A stretch of 15,354 nucleotides of DNA from AC-37 sp036386455 (GTDB lineage Bacteria; Actinomycetota; Thermoleophilia; Solirubrobacterales; Thermoleophilaceae), in the NCBI GenBank assembly GCA_036386455.1, contig DASVVS010000077.1:1-15354 (forward strand). Reading direction: 5' to 3'. Below the pieces are notes generated by a model that worked only from the letters and a program-made list of their open reading frames with translations, was not told where the DNA came from and did not search any database. A program made the translations under genes and the position numbers. Of this stretch, positions 7,051 to 13,343 are shown one piece after another (within the stretch, counting starts at the first letter, position 1; each line of letters starts with the position of its first letter).

Positions 7051-8775
7051 GTGAGGCGCTGGGGGGCATTGACGGGGGTCGTGCTGGCGTTCGCCTGCGC
7101 GGCCCCGGCCGGCGCGTTCACCACCGTCGGCGAGGTGGGCATCAGGGCCGCCCAGCAGCAGGCGCCGCTCACCGGCGAGGGCGAGAACCTCGAGCTGGTG
7201 GCGAACGTGCCGATGGAGGGCGGCTCGGGCGAAGTCGCGGCCTCGGACCTCGAGCTGCACGGCGACTACGCGTTCGTCGGCTCCTACGGCGAGGGCATGG
7301 TCGTGGTCGACATCGCGGACCCGACCAAGCCCAAGCGGATCGGCAAGTTCGACTGCCCCGGCGGGCAGAACGACATCCAGATCTCGCCGGACGGCCGCTA
7401 CGTGGCGATGGCGATCGACACGACGAGCAACGAGTGCCACCCACAGGACGAGGGCACCTCGATCATCGACGTCTCCGACCCGACCCAGCCGAAGGAGATC
7501 GCCTGGATCGACAAGAAGGAGCTGCCGCGCGGGTCGCACAACAACACGCTCGACTGGCCGTACCTCTACGTCGACCAGTACTCGACCGCGTACTCGCAGC
7601 TCGAGATCTTCGACCTCTCCACGCCGTCGGTCCCGCGCAAGGCCGGCGAGCTGAGCTTCGGCGGCGAGGACTCGGTCCACGACCTCTACGTGGACCACCG
7701 CCCGGACGGCAAGACCTTCGCCTACGCCGCCTCGATCGGCTTCACCGACGTCATCGACGTGACCGACCCGGCCAAGCCGGTCCTGCGCGAGCGCCTGCAG
7801 GACCCGCACGTGACGATCTCCCACCAGGCCGAGCCCAACCACGACCGGCGCATCCTGCTCGTGACCGACGAGTACAACGGCGGCGCGGCCAACAGCGGCG
7901 CCTGCGGCGGCTCGCCGTCGCGGGTCCCGATCCCGGTCGGCATCCCGCAGTTCGGCGACCCGCAGAACATCGGCGCGCTGCACTTCTACCGGCTCGACGC
8001 CCAGGGCAACATCGCCGACGGCGGCGGGGTCGACAAGGCCGGCACGTTCAACATCCCGTACTCGGTCAACGAGGAGCCCTCGGCCGGCTGCACGATCCAC
8101 GTGTTCTGGCAGGCCCCGGACCAGAACCGCCTCGTCACCGCCTGGTACGGCCAGGGCACCCGGATCGTCGACTTCACCGACCCGGCCAAGCCGAAGGAGC
8201 TGGCGCACTTCGTCCCGACCGGCTCCGACACCTGGGCCGCCAAGCCGCACCGCGGCTACATCTTCACCGGCGACATCCTGCGCGGGATGGACGTGCTGCG
8301 CTACACCGGCGAGGGCGGCAAGGGCTGGCCGGCCACCTCGGGCCCCGCGGAGGTACAGCGCGCGCGCATCCAGGGCGCCACGACTCCGGCGCCCACCGGC
8401 CCGGACCCGGATCCGGCCACCACGCCGCCACCCCCGCCGAGCAACCAGCCGCGCCAGAAGCTCGGCCGCCGCGCCTTCACCAAGCACGTGCGCGTGCCGG
8501 CCGTGCGCGGCCGCAGGACCACGGAGCTCGTCGTGTCGCTCTACAAGTCGAAGAGGAAGCTCGTCACGCGCGTGCGGCTGACGGTGCGCGACGGCCGCGT
8601 GGCCAAGCTGAGCTCGCAGCTCGCCGGCGAGGCGGGTCACTACCGCTACACGATCCGCCACGGCGACAAGGGCCGCTTCCTCGCGCGCGGGATCGTGCGG
8701 GTCAAGCGCTCCGACAGCACACGGGTGAACCTGCCGCCCGGGCAGACCCTCACCTGCCGCGTGTCGGCCAAGTAA
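7051..8775 (+). CDS. Secreted LVIVD-repeat beta-propeller protein, copy 2
   Basis: A 574-residue paralogue of the preceding gene, with the same architecture. A signal peptide covers residues 1-22 (ending AGA). The conserved N-terminal stretch LTGEGENLELVANVP (40-54) follows. The LVIVD-type repeats are MVVVDIADPTKP (83-94), TSIIDVSDPTQP (136-147), LEIFDLSTPSVP (184-195), TDVIDVTDPAKP (232-243) and TRIVDFTDPAKP (370-381). The six His (163, 210, 216, 258, 350, 400) and five Cys (102, 129, 284, 347, 569) of copy 1 are all retained. The Pro-rich linker (about 443-468) is different in sequence, while the roughly 100-residue basic C-terminal domain is closely alike. The pair therefore arose by tandem duplication. 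The GTG start lies 10 bases after the previous stop; the next gene, the mutase large subunit, starts 10 bases after this one. Confidence 0.92.
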   Translation: MRRWGALTGVVLAFACAAPAGAFTTVGEVGIRAAQQQAPLTGEGENLELVANVPMEGGSGEVAASDLELHGDYAFVGSYGEGMVVVDIADPTKPKRIGKFDCPGGQNDIQISPDGRYVAMAIDTTSNECHPQDEGTSIIDVSDPTQPKEIAWIDKKELPRGSHNNTLDWPYLYVDQYSTAYSQLEIFDLSTPSVPRKAGELSFGGEDSVHDLYVDHRPDGKTFAYAASIGFTDVIDVTDPAKPVLRERLQDPHVTISHQAEPNHDRRILLVTDEYNGGAANSGACGGSPSRVPIPVGIPQFGDPQNIGALHFYRLDAQGNIADGGGVDKAGTFNIPYSVNEEPSAGCTIHVFWQAPDQNRLVTAWYGQGTRIVDFTDPAKPKELAHFVPTGSDTWAAKPHRGYIFTGDILRGMDVLRYTGEGGKGWPATSGPAEVQRARIQGATTPAPTGPDPDPATTPPPPPSNQPRQKLGRRAFTKHVRVPAVRGRRTTELVVSLYKSKRKLVTRVRLTVRDGRVAKLSSQLAGEAGHYRYTIRHGDKGRFLARGIVRVKRSDSTRVNLPPGQTLTCRVSAK

Positions 8776-8778
8776 TCT
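8773..8778 (+). promoter_or_regulatory. -10-like TAATCT overlapping the stop codon of the second LVIVD gene
   Basis: TAATCT ends 7 bases before the ATG of the mutase large-subunit gene. Its first three bases are the TAA stop of the preceding gene. There is no Shine-Dalgarno, so a leaderless message is likely. Read-through from the upstream genes is also possible, as the gap is only 10 bases. Confidence 0.5.
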
Positions 8779-8785
8779 GGGCCAC

Positions 8786-10429
8786 ATGGCCACGGCGCCA
8801 GCCATGACCGACGCCGAGCGCTGGTACCGGGAGCGCTACAGCGCCACGGCCGAGCGCGACGCGCTCTTCAGCACGATCTCCGGCGAGCCGGTCGAGCCGC
8901 TCTACACGGCCGACGACCTCGGCGACCCGGCCGGCATCGGGCTCCCGGGCGAGTTCCCGTACACGCGCGGCGTCTACCCGTCGATGTACCGCGGCCGGCT
9001 CTGGACGATGCGCCAGTTCGCGGGCTTCGGCACCGCGGAGGAGACCAACGAGCGCTTCCGCTACCTGCTCGACCAGGGCCAGACCGGGCTCTCCACGGCG
9101 TTCGACATGCCGAGCCTGATGGGCCACGACTCCGACCACGTGCGCAGCGAGGGCGAGGTGGGCCGCGAGGGCGTGGCGATCGACACCCTCGACGACATGG
9201 AGACGCTGTTCGCCGGCATCCCGATGGGCGAGGTCTCCACGTCGATGACGATCAACGCGCCGGCGGCCGTGATGCTGGCGTTCTACGTGGTCGCCGCGGA
9301 GAAGCAGGGCACGCCGCCCGAGCAGCTCGCGGGCACGATCCAGACCGACATCCTCAAGGAGTACATCGCCCAGAAGGAGTGGTGCTTCCCGATCGACCCG
9401 GCGATGCGGCTGGTCGGCGACATGATCGAGTTCTGCTCGCGGCGGATGCCGCGCTGGCACCCGGTCTCGATCTCCGGCTACCACATCCGCGAGGCCGGCT
9501 CGACCGCGCAGCAGGAGCTCGCGTTCACGCTGAAGGACGGCTTCACCTACGTCGAGCAGGCGATCGAGCGCGGCCTGGACCCGGACGAGTTCGCGCCGCG
9601 CCTGTCGTTCTTCTTCAACGCGCACATCGACTTCTTCGAGGAGATCGCCAAGTACCGCGCGGCGCGGCGGATCTGGGCGCGCGAGATGCGCGACACCTAC
9701 GGGGCCAAGGACCCGCGCTCGCTGCTGATGCGCTGCCACTCGCAGACCGCGGGCGTGTCGCTGACGGCGCAGCAGCCGCTCGTCAACATCGTGCGCACCG
9801 CCACCGAGGCGCTCTCGGCGGTGCTCGGCGGCACGCAGTCGCTGCACACGAACTCCTACGACGAGGCGCTCGCGCTGCCGACCGAGGAGGCGGTGCGCAT
9901 CGCCCTGCGCACGCAGCAGGTGATCGCGCACGAGACCGGCGTGACCAACACCATCGACCCGCTCGGCGGCTCGTACTTCGTAGAGGCGCTGACCGACCGC
10001 ATGGAGGAGGCCGCCTACGAGTACTTCGCGAAGATCGACGAGCTCGGCGGGATGGTCGAGGCGATCAAGCAGAGCTACCCGCAGCGCGAGATCGCCGACG
10101 CCTCGTTCCAGTACCAGCAGGAGGTCGAGTCGGGGGAGCGGATCGTGGTGGGCGTGAACCGCTACCAGAGCCTCGAGGACGAGCTGCCGATCCTCAAGAT
10201 CGACCCCGGGCTCGAGCAGAAGCAGGTCGACCGTCTCCAGGGCGTGCGCGCCCGGCGGCGCGGCGAGGAGGTCGAGGCCGCGCTGGGCCGTCTGCGCGAG
10301 GCCGCGGCGGGCGACGCGAACCTGATGGAGCCGCTGATCGACTGCGCCCGCGTGCACGCGAGCGAGGGCGAGATCGTCGAGTCGCTGCAGACGGTCTTCG
10401 GCAGCTACACCGAGACGCCGGTCTTCTAG
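8786..10429 (+). CDS. Coenzyme B12-dependent acyl-CoA mutase, large (catalytic) subunit, isobutyryl-CoA-mutase-like
   Basis: A 547-residue TIM-barrel subunit of the methylmalonyl-CoA mutase superfamily. It performs radical carbon-skeleton rearrangement of acyl-CoAs but lacks the B12-binding domain, which is encoded separately at 12812-13225. Family landmarks are YRGRLWTMRQFAGFGTAEETN, STAFDMPSLMGHDSDH, GTIQTDILKEY, SISGYHIREAG and HTNSYDEAL. Compared with Propionibacterium methylmalonyl-CoA mutase at identical spacing, Tyr89 is replaced by Phe78 and Arg207 by Gln196, while the catalytic His244 is kept as His233. Phe and Gln are the residues of isobutyryl-CoA mutase. Ala105 stands where 2-hydroxyisobutyryl-CoA mutase has Asp. 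Automatic annotation as methylmalonyl-CoA mutase is therefore probably wrong on substrate; a different branched acyl-CoA is possible. It is convergent with the RTX gene, 16 bases away. Confidence 0.93.
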   Translation: MATAPAMTDAERWYRERYSATAERDALFSTISGEPVEPLYTADDLGDPAGIGLPGEFPYTRGVYPSMYRGRLWTMRQFAGFGTAEETNERFRYLLDQGQTGLSTAFDMPSLMGHDSDHVRSEGEVGREGVAIDTLDDMETLFAGIPMGEVSTSMTINAPAAVMLAFYVVAAEKQGTPPEQLAGTIQTDILKEYIAQKEWCFPIDPAMRLVGDMIEFCSRRMPRWHPVSISGYHIREAGSTAQQELAFTLKDGFTYVEQAIERGLDPDEFAPRLSFFFNAHIDFFEEIAKYRAARRIWAREMRDTYGAKDPRSLLMRCHSQTAGVSLTAQQPLVNIVRTATEALSAVLGGTQSLHTNSYDEALALPTEEAVRIALRTQQVIAHETGVTNTIDPLGGSYFVEALTDRMEEAAYEYFAKIDELGGMVEAIKQSYPQREIADASFQYQQEVESGERIVVGVNRYQSLEDELPILKIDPGLEQKQVDRLQGVRARRRGEEVEAALGRLREAAAGDANLMEPLIDCARVHASEGEIVESLQTVFGSYTETPVF

Positions 10430-10431
10430 GG

Positions 10432-10445
10432 CGGCCGCCGGGCCG
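10432..10445. terminator. Short GC hairpin between convergent genes
   Basis: The 16-base gap between the mutase and RTX stop codons contains CGGCC (10432-10436), a 4-base loop and GGCCG (10441-10445). It also overlaps the palindrome GGCGGCCGCC (10430-10439). It is short and without a T-tract, so terminator function is only a positional guess. Confidence 0.25.
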
Positions 10446-12347
10446 TCAGCGCTTGGTCTTCGGCTTGGCGTAGCGGTACGCCACGTACGCCTTCACGCGC
10501 TTGCCCCCGCGCGCCTTGCGCACCGCCGAGCGCGACACCGGCACCTTCACGCGCTTTCGCTTGCCGCCGAGCTTCGCCCTGTAGGAGCGCTTGCCGAGCC
10601 GCTGCCACTGCTTGGGCGGCTTGAAGCGCGAGGCGCGGAGGCTGCCGCCCGAGGCCGGCGCGACCAGCGCCGCGCTCGCGCGGCAGAGCGAGCCCTTGAG
10701 CCCGGCATCGCAGTAGGCGGGGACCGGCACGCCGGTCGTGGTCTCGGGATCGAGCGGCACCGGCTCCGCGGAGTGGAGCACGACCTCGCAGCCGTAGAAC
10801 GGCGCGCCGGCCCTGCCGGTCCCGTCGGTCGCGTCGGCGACCACGACGTCGGCCTCGCCGTGGGGCCCGGGGTCGTAGACCGGGTACGACGGCGCGGGCG
10901 GCGTGGAGGGCCGGTCCTCGTCGCAGGCCACCGAGTCGTCGTAGTAGGAGCTGAAGCCCGGGATCACGGGGAAGGGGAGGGGCTGGTGCGGGGTGGCCGG
11001 CTCGCCCTCGAGCGCGTGGATCCGGTCGCTGCCGCCCTGGCCGGCGATCACGTCCGAGCCTCCGCCGCCGACGATCACGTCGTCCCCGTCGTTCCCGATC
11101 AGCAGGTTGTCGCCCAGGTTGCCCTCGATGCGGTCGGCGGCGGTGGTTCCGAAGATCTCCTCCACGTCCGGGCCGATCCGGTCGCGCTCGCCCGCCTCGC
11201 CGTCGTCCGCGACCAGGTCCAGCGTCACGACCACCGGGCCGGTGCGGTCGTCGTAGCGCACGTGGTCCACGCCGCCTCCGCCGTCGACCGTGTCGGCACC
11301 GCTCCCGCCGCTCAGCCGGTCGAAGCCCTCGCCGCCGGCCACGCGGTCGTCGCCGGGGCCGCCGAACATCCTGTCCACCTCGTCGCCGCCGTCGAGCGCG
11401 TCGGCATCCCCGCCGGTCGACTCGCCCTCGACGTAGAGGCCGTCGCCGCCGAAGGTGGCGTGGTCGCCGGCCACCGTGTCGCAGTGGCCGCCGCCCTCCA
11501 CGACGTCGCGCCCGGCCCCTCCGAACAGGTAGTCCTCGCCCGCGCGGCCGTAGATCCGGTCGTCGCCGTCCCCGCCCTCGATCTCGTCGCTGCGCACGCC
11601 CCAGGAGCCCCAGCAGTTCTGCCCCGGTACCTCGGTGAAGCACTGGCTGCCCATGAACGCCTTGCAGCTCTCGTTCTTCGGCGGCGGATGGAGGTCGTCG
11701 CCGGTCAGCACGTCGTCCCCGTCTCCGCCCCAGATGCGGTTGTAGGCGCCGGTCACCGTCACCTCGTCGGCGCCGCCCCCGCCGCGCACCGCCGCGGTGG
11801 GCGAGATCTGCTCCCACACGTTCTGCGCGTTGCGCTGCACGACGCCGGCGTCCACGGCGATGCGGTCGGCCCCGTCGTCCGGCGCGGACTCCCACTGCCC
11901 GCGGTCGCCGTCCACGACCGCCATCGGCGCCGCCACCGTGAGCACGTCGGCGCCGGGGCCGCCCTCGACGGCCACGCCGATTCGCGTGGCCTCCTCGCGC
12001 TGCACGCGCACGTCGGCCGCGTCGTCGCCGTCGCCCAGCGCCGCACTCGGGCGCGGGATGAAGTCGCGGCCGGTTCTCGGATCCTGCTCCAGGCGCACGT
12101 CCTCGGCCCGGCAGCGGCCGGCGTGCCCGGCCGGGTCGGTCAGCTCGCAGTCGGGCCCGGTCGCCGCGATGGCCACACCCGGATCGCTGTAGTGGAACCA
12201 GCCGTCGGCGTAGGTCAGCGTCAGATGGTTGACCTCGCCGGAGGCCGCCACGTAGCGGCCGTGCTCGAGCGTCGCGGCGCTCGCGGGAGCGCCCCAGGCA
12301 AGGCTGAGCGCCACCACCGGCAGCCACGCGAGTCTCAGACTTGGCAC
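10446..12347 (-). CDS. Secreted RTX-type (hemolysin-type) calcium-binding-repeat protein
   Basis: A 633-residue exported protein. The GTG start at 12347 was chosen over an in-frame codon 54 bases upstream because it has AGGGGGA 7 bases before it and opens directly into a signal peptide (PSLRLAWLPVVALSLAWGAPASA, cleavage near residue 24). Nonapeptide GGxGxDxLx-type repeats bind calcium in beta-roll folds. Examples are GGDGDDVLTG (207-216), GGDGDDRIYG (258-267), a run from about 319 to 358 (GGPGDDRVAGGEGFDRL, GGSGADTVDGGGG) and about 407-445 (GNDGDDVIVGGGGSDVIAG). The repeats are irregular and interrupted by a Cys-containing insert (228-245). The last 60 residues are strongly basic (KRSYRAKLGGKRKRVKV to TKR). 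No type I secretion genes are near; Sec export is expected. The gene converges on the mutase and is divergent from the cupredoxin gene. Role unknown. Confidence 0.9.
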   Translation of the reverse strand: MPSLRLAWLPVVALSLAWGAPASAATLEHGRYVAASGEVNHLTLTYADGWFHYSDPGVAIAATGPDCELTDPAGHAGRCRAEDVRLEQDPRTGRDFIPRPSAALGDGDDAADVRVQREEATRIGVAVEGGPGADVLTVAAPMAVVDGDRGQWESAPDDGADRIAVDAGVVQRNAQNVWEQISPTAAVRGGGGADEVTVTGAYNRIWGGDGDDVLTGDDLHPPPKNESCKAFMGSQCFTEVPGQNCWGSWGVRSDEIEGGDGDDRIYGRAGEDYLFGGAGRDVVEGGGHCDTVAGDHATFGGDGLYVEGESTGGDADALDGGDEVDRMFGGPGDDRVAGGEGFDRLSGGSGADTVDGGGGVDHVRYDDRTGPVVVTLDLVADDGEAGERDRIGPDVEEIFGTTAADRIEGNLGDNLLIGNDGDDVIVGGGGSDVIAGQGGSDRIHALEGEPATPHQPLPFPVIPGFSSYYDDSVACDEDRPSTPPAPSYPVYDPGPHGEADVVVADATDGTGRAGAPFYGCEVVLHSAEPVPLDPETTTGVPVPAYCDAGLKGSLCRASAALVAPASGGSLRASRFKPPKQWQRLGKRSYRAKLGGKRKRVKVPVSRSAVRKARGGKRVKAYVAYRYAKPKTKR

Positions 12348-12428
12348 GGAAGTATCCCCCTGAGCCGACACTACACCCGAAGGGGTCGCCGCGCGAACCA
12401 TTCGGGGTTACGCTCCGTAGAACCCGCC
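12348..12428. promoter_or_regulatory. Divergent promoter region for the RTX and cupredoxin genes
   Basis: For the RTX gene (minus strand) TAGTGT lies at 12373-12368, followed by the Shine-Dalgarno AGGGGGA (12361-12355) and the GTG at 12347, i.e. a short leader with a good ribosome site. For the cupredoxin (plus strand) there are two -10-like hexamers: TACGCT (12409-12414, 14 bases before the ATG) and TAGAAC (12418-12423, 5 bases before). No Shine-Dalgarno is seen on that side. No -35 elements stand out. Confidence 0.45.
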
Positions 12429-12785
12429 ATGCGCCTATTCGTCTCGCTCCTCACCGTCCTCGCCCTCGCCGCCGTGCCGGCGCTCGCCCTCGCCCACGAC
12501 GCCAAGCCGAAGACCCACACGGTCAAGGTGGGCGACGACTTCTTCAGCCCGACCAAGAAGACGATCCACGTCAAGGACGTCGTGAAGTGGGTCTGGGTCG
12601 GGGAGGACGGCAAGCCGGGCGCGACGGTCAACGAGCACACGATCACGGAGTCGAAGGACCGCTTCAGCTCCGCGACGAAGACCGAGGGCACCTTCAAGTA
12701 CCGCTTCAAGAAGTCCGGCAAGTTCACGGTCTACTGCGCCGACCACCCGCTGACGATGAAGCTGACCGTCACGGTCAAGAAGTAG
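12429..12785 (+). CDS. Secreted cupredoxin (plastocyanin/azurin-like type 1 copper protein)
   Basis: A 118-residue small blue-copper-type protein. Residues 1-22 form a signal peptide ending ALALA, so the mature protein of about 96 residues begins HDAKPKTHTVKVGDDFFSP. The predicted type 1 copper ligands are His70 (NEHTI), Cys103 (VYCADH), His106 and Met110 (PLTMKLTV), in the usual order for one-electron carriers outside the membrane. The spacing after the Cys is C-x2-H-x3-M, between the amicyanin-type (x2) and plastocyanin-type (x4) forms. A possible electron-transfer partner is not encoded here, so its role (electron carrier or copper binding) is open. The ATG start is directly followed by the signal peptide. 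The mutase small-subunit gene begins 26 bases after its stop. Confidence 0.92.
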   Translation: MRLFVSLLTVLALAAVPALALAHDAKPKTHTVKVGDDFFSPTKKTIHVKDVVKWVWVGEDGKPGATVNEHTITESKDRFSSATKTEGTFKYRFKKSGKFTVYCADHPLTMKLTVTVKK

Positions 12786-12794
12786 CCGCGCGGG

Positions 12795-12800
12795 TAGACT
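12795..12800 (+). promoter_or_regulatory. -10-like TAGACT upstream of the mutase small-subunit gene
   Basis: GGGTAGACT ends 11 bases before the ATG, which would give a leader of only a few bases. The intervening CGCCCGCCGGG has no good Shine-Dalgarno. The hexamer equals the one in front of pepA. Confidence 0.45.
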
Positions 12801-12811
12801 CGCCCGCCGGG

Positions 12812-13225
12812 ATGGAAGCCGGCACGCAGCGAAAGATCAGGGTCGTCGTGGCCAAGCCGGGCCTCGACGGGCACGACCGCGGGGCCAAGGTGATCGCGCG
12901 CGCCCTTCGCGACGCCGGCATGGAGGTCATCTACACCGGCCTGCACCAGACCGCGGAGCAGATCGCCGAGACCGTGCTGCAGGAGGACGCCGACGCCGTC
13001 GGGCTGTCGATCCTGTCGGGCGCCCACATGACGCTCGTCCCGAAGGTGGTGCGGCTGCTCGACGAGCAGGGCGCCGACGACGTGCTGGTCACCGTGGGGG
13101 GCACGATCCCCGCCGAGGACATCCCGGAGCTGAAGAAGCTCGGCGTGGCCGAGGTCTTCACGCCCGGCTCCTCCACGCAGGACATCATCGAGTTCATCCG
13201 CAACTCGGTCGGCACCCGGACTTAA
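12812..13225 (+). CDS. B12-binding small subunit of acyl-CoA mutase
   Basis: A 137-residue cobalamin-binding domain that stands alone, the size of the separate small subunits of isobutyryl- and 2-hydroxyisobutyryl-CoA mutases. The base-off/His-on motif DGHDRG is at residues 19-24, with His21 as the expected lower axial cobalt ligand. It is followed by the other conserved elements SILSGAH (66-72) and GGTIP (96-100) that cradle the nucleotide tail. It is expected to pair with the large subunit encoded at 8786-10429, from which it is separated by about 2.4 kb including an oppositely oriented gene. The family's G-protein chaperone (MeaB-like) is not in this window. The ATG at 12812 gives a short N-terminus (MEAGTQRKIRVVVAKPG) typical of the family. 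A large palindrome begins 3 bases after its stop. Confidence 0.93.
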   Translation: MEAGTQRKIRVVVAKPGLDGHDRGAKVIARALRDAGMEVIYTGLHQTAEQIAETVLQEDADAVGLSILSGAHMTLVPKVVRLLDEQGADDVLVTVGGTIPAEDIPELKKLGVAEVFTPGSSTQDIIEFIRNSVGTRT

Positions 13226-13227
13226 GA

Positions 13228-13325
13228 GCGCGGCTGCAAACCGTCGCATGCCGGCGTCCTCGGTCGCTCGCGTGCGTTCGCACGCGTCGCTCCCTGCGTC
13301 CTTGGCCTGCTCGGTTTCGCCGCGC
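13228..13325. repeat. 98-base imperfect palindrome filling a convergent gap; possible bidirectional terminator or mobile palindromic repeat
   Basis: Paired arms run 13228-13234 with 13319-13325 (7 bp), 13238-13243 with 13312-13317 (AAACCG/CGGTTT, 6 bp) and 13246-13252 with 13304-13310 (6 of 7). They are separated by loops of 1-3 bases. At the centre lies CGCGTGCG-TT-CGCACGCG (13269-13286). The whole would fold as one long hairpin on either strand. It starts 3 bases after the mutase small-subunit stop and ends 18 bases before the marR stop. No other copy is in this window. Confidence 0.55.
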
Positions 13326-13343
13326 CCTAGCACGGCAAGCGAT

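Noticed and set aside
8600..8785. Cobalamin riboswitch upstream of the mutase large subunit
   Set aside because: The upstream 186 bases are coding sequence of the previous gene up to a 10-base gap, leaving no room for a riboswitch leader.
5028..8805. Two long minus-strand open frames opposite the LVIVD genes
   Set aside because: Their translations are repetitive Val/Arg/Asp/Leu-rich with no motifs, while the plus-strand frames have signal peptides, family repeats and paralogue conservation.
8786..10429. Naming the large mutase subunit methylmalonyl-CoA mutase
   Set aside because: The two diagnostic substrate residues (Tyr89, Arg207 equivalents) are Phe78 and Gln196.
10426..12327. 633-codon minus-strand frame overlapping the RTX gene
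   Set aside because: Arg/Gly-rich shadow. The frame from GTG 12347 has the SD, signal peptide and GGxGxD repeats.
10773..12428. Long N-terminal extension of the cupredoxin frame
   Set aside because: It is antisense to the RTX gene; the ATG at 12429 leads straight into a signal peptide.
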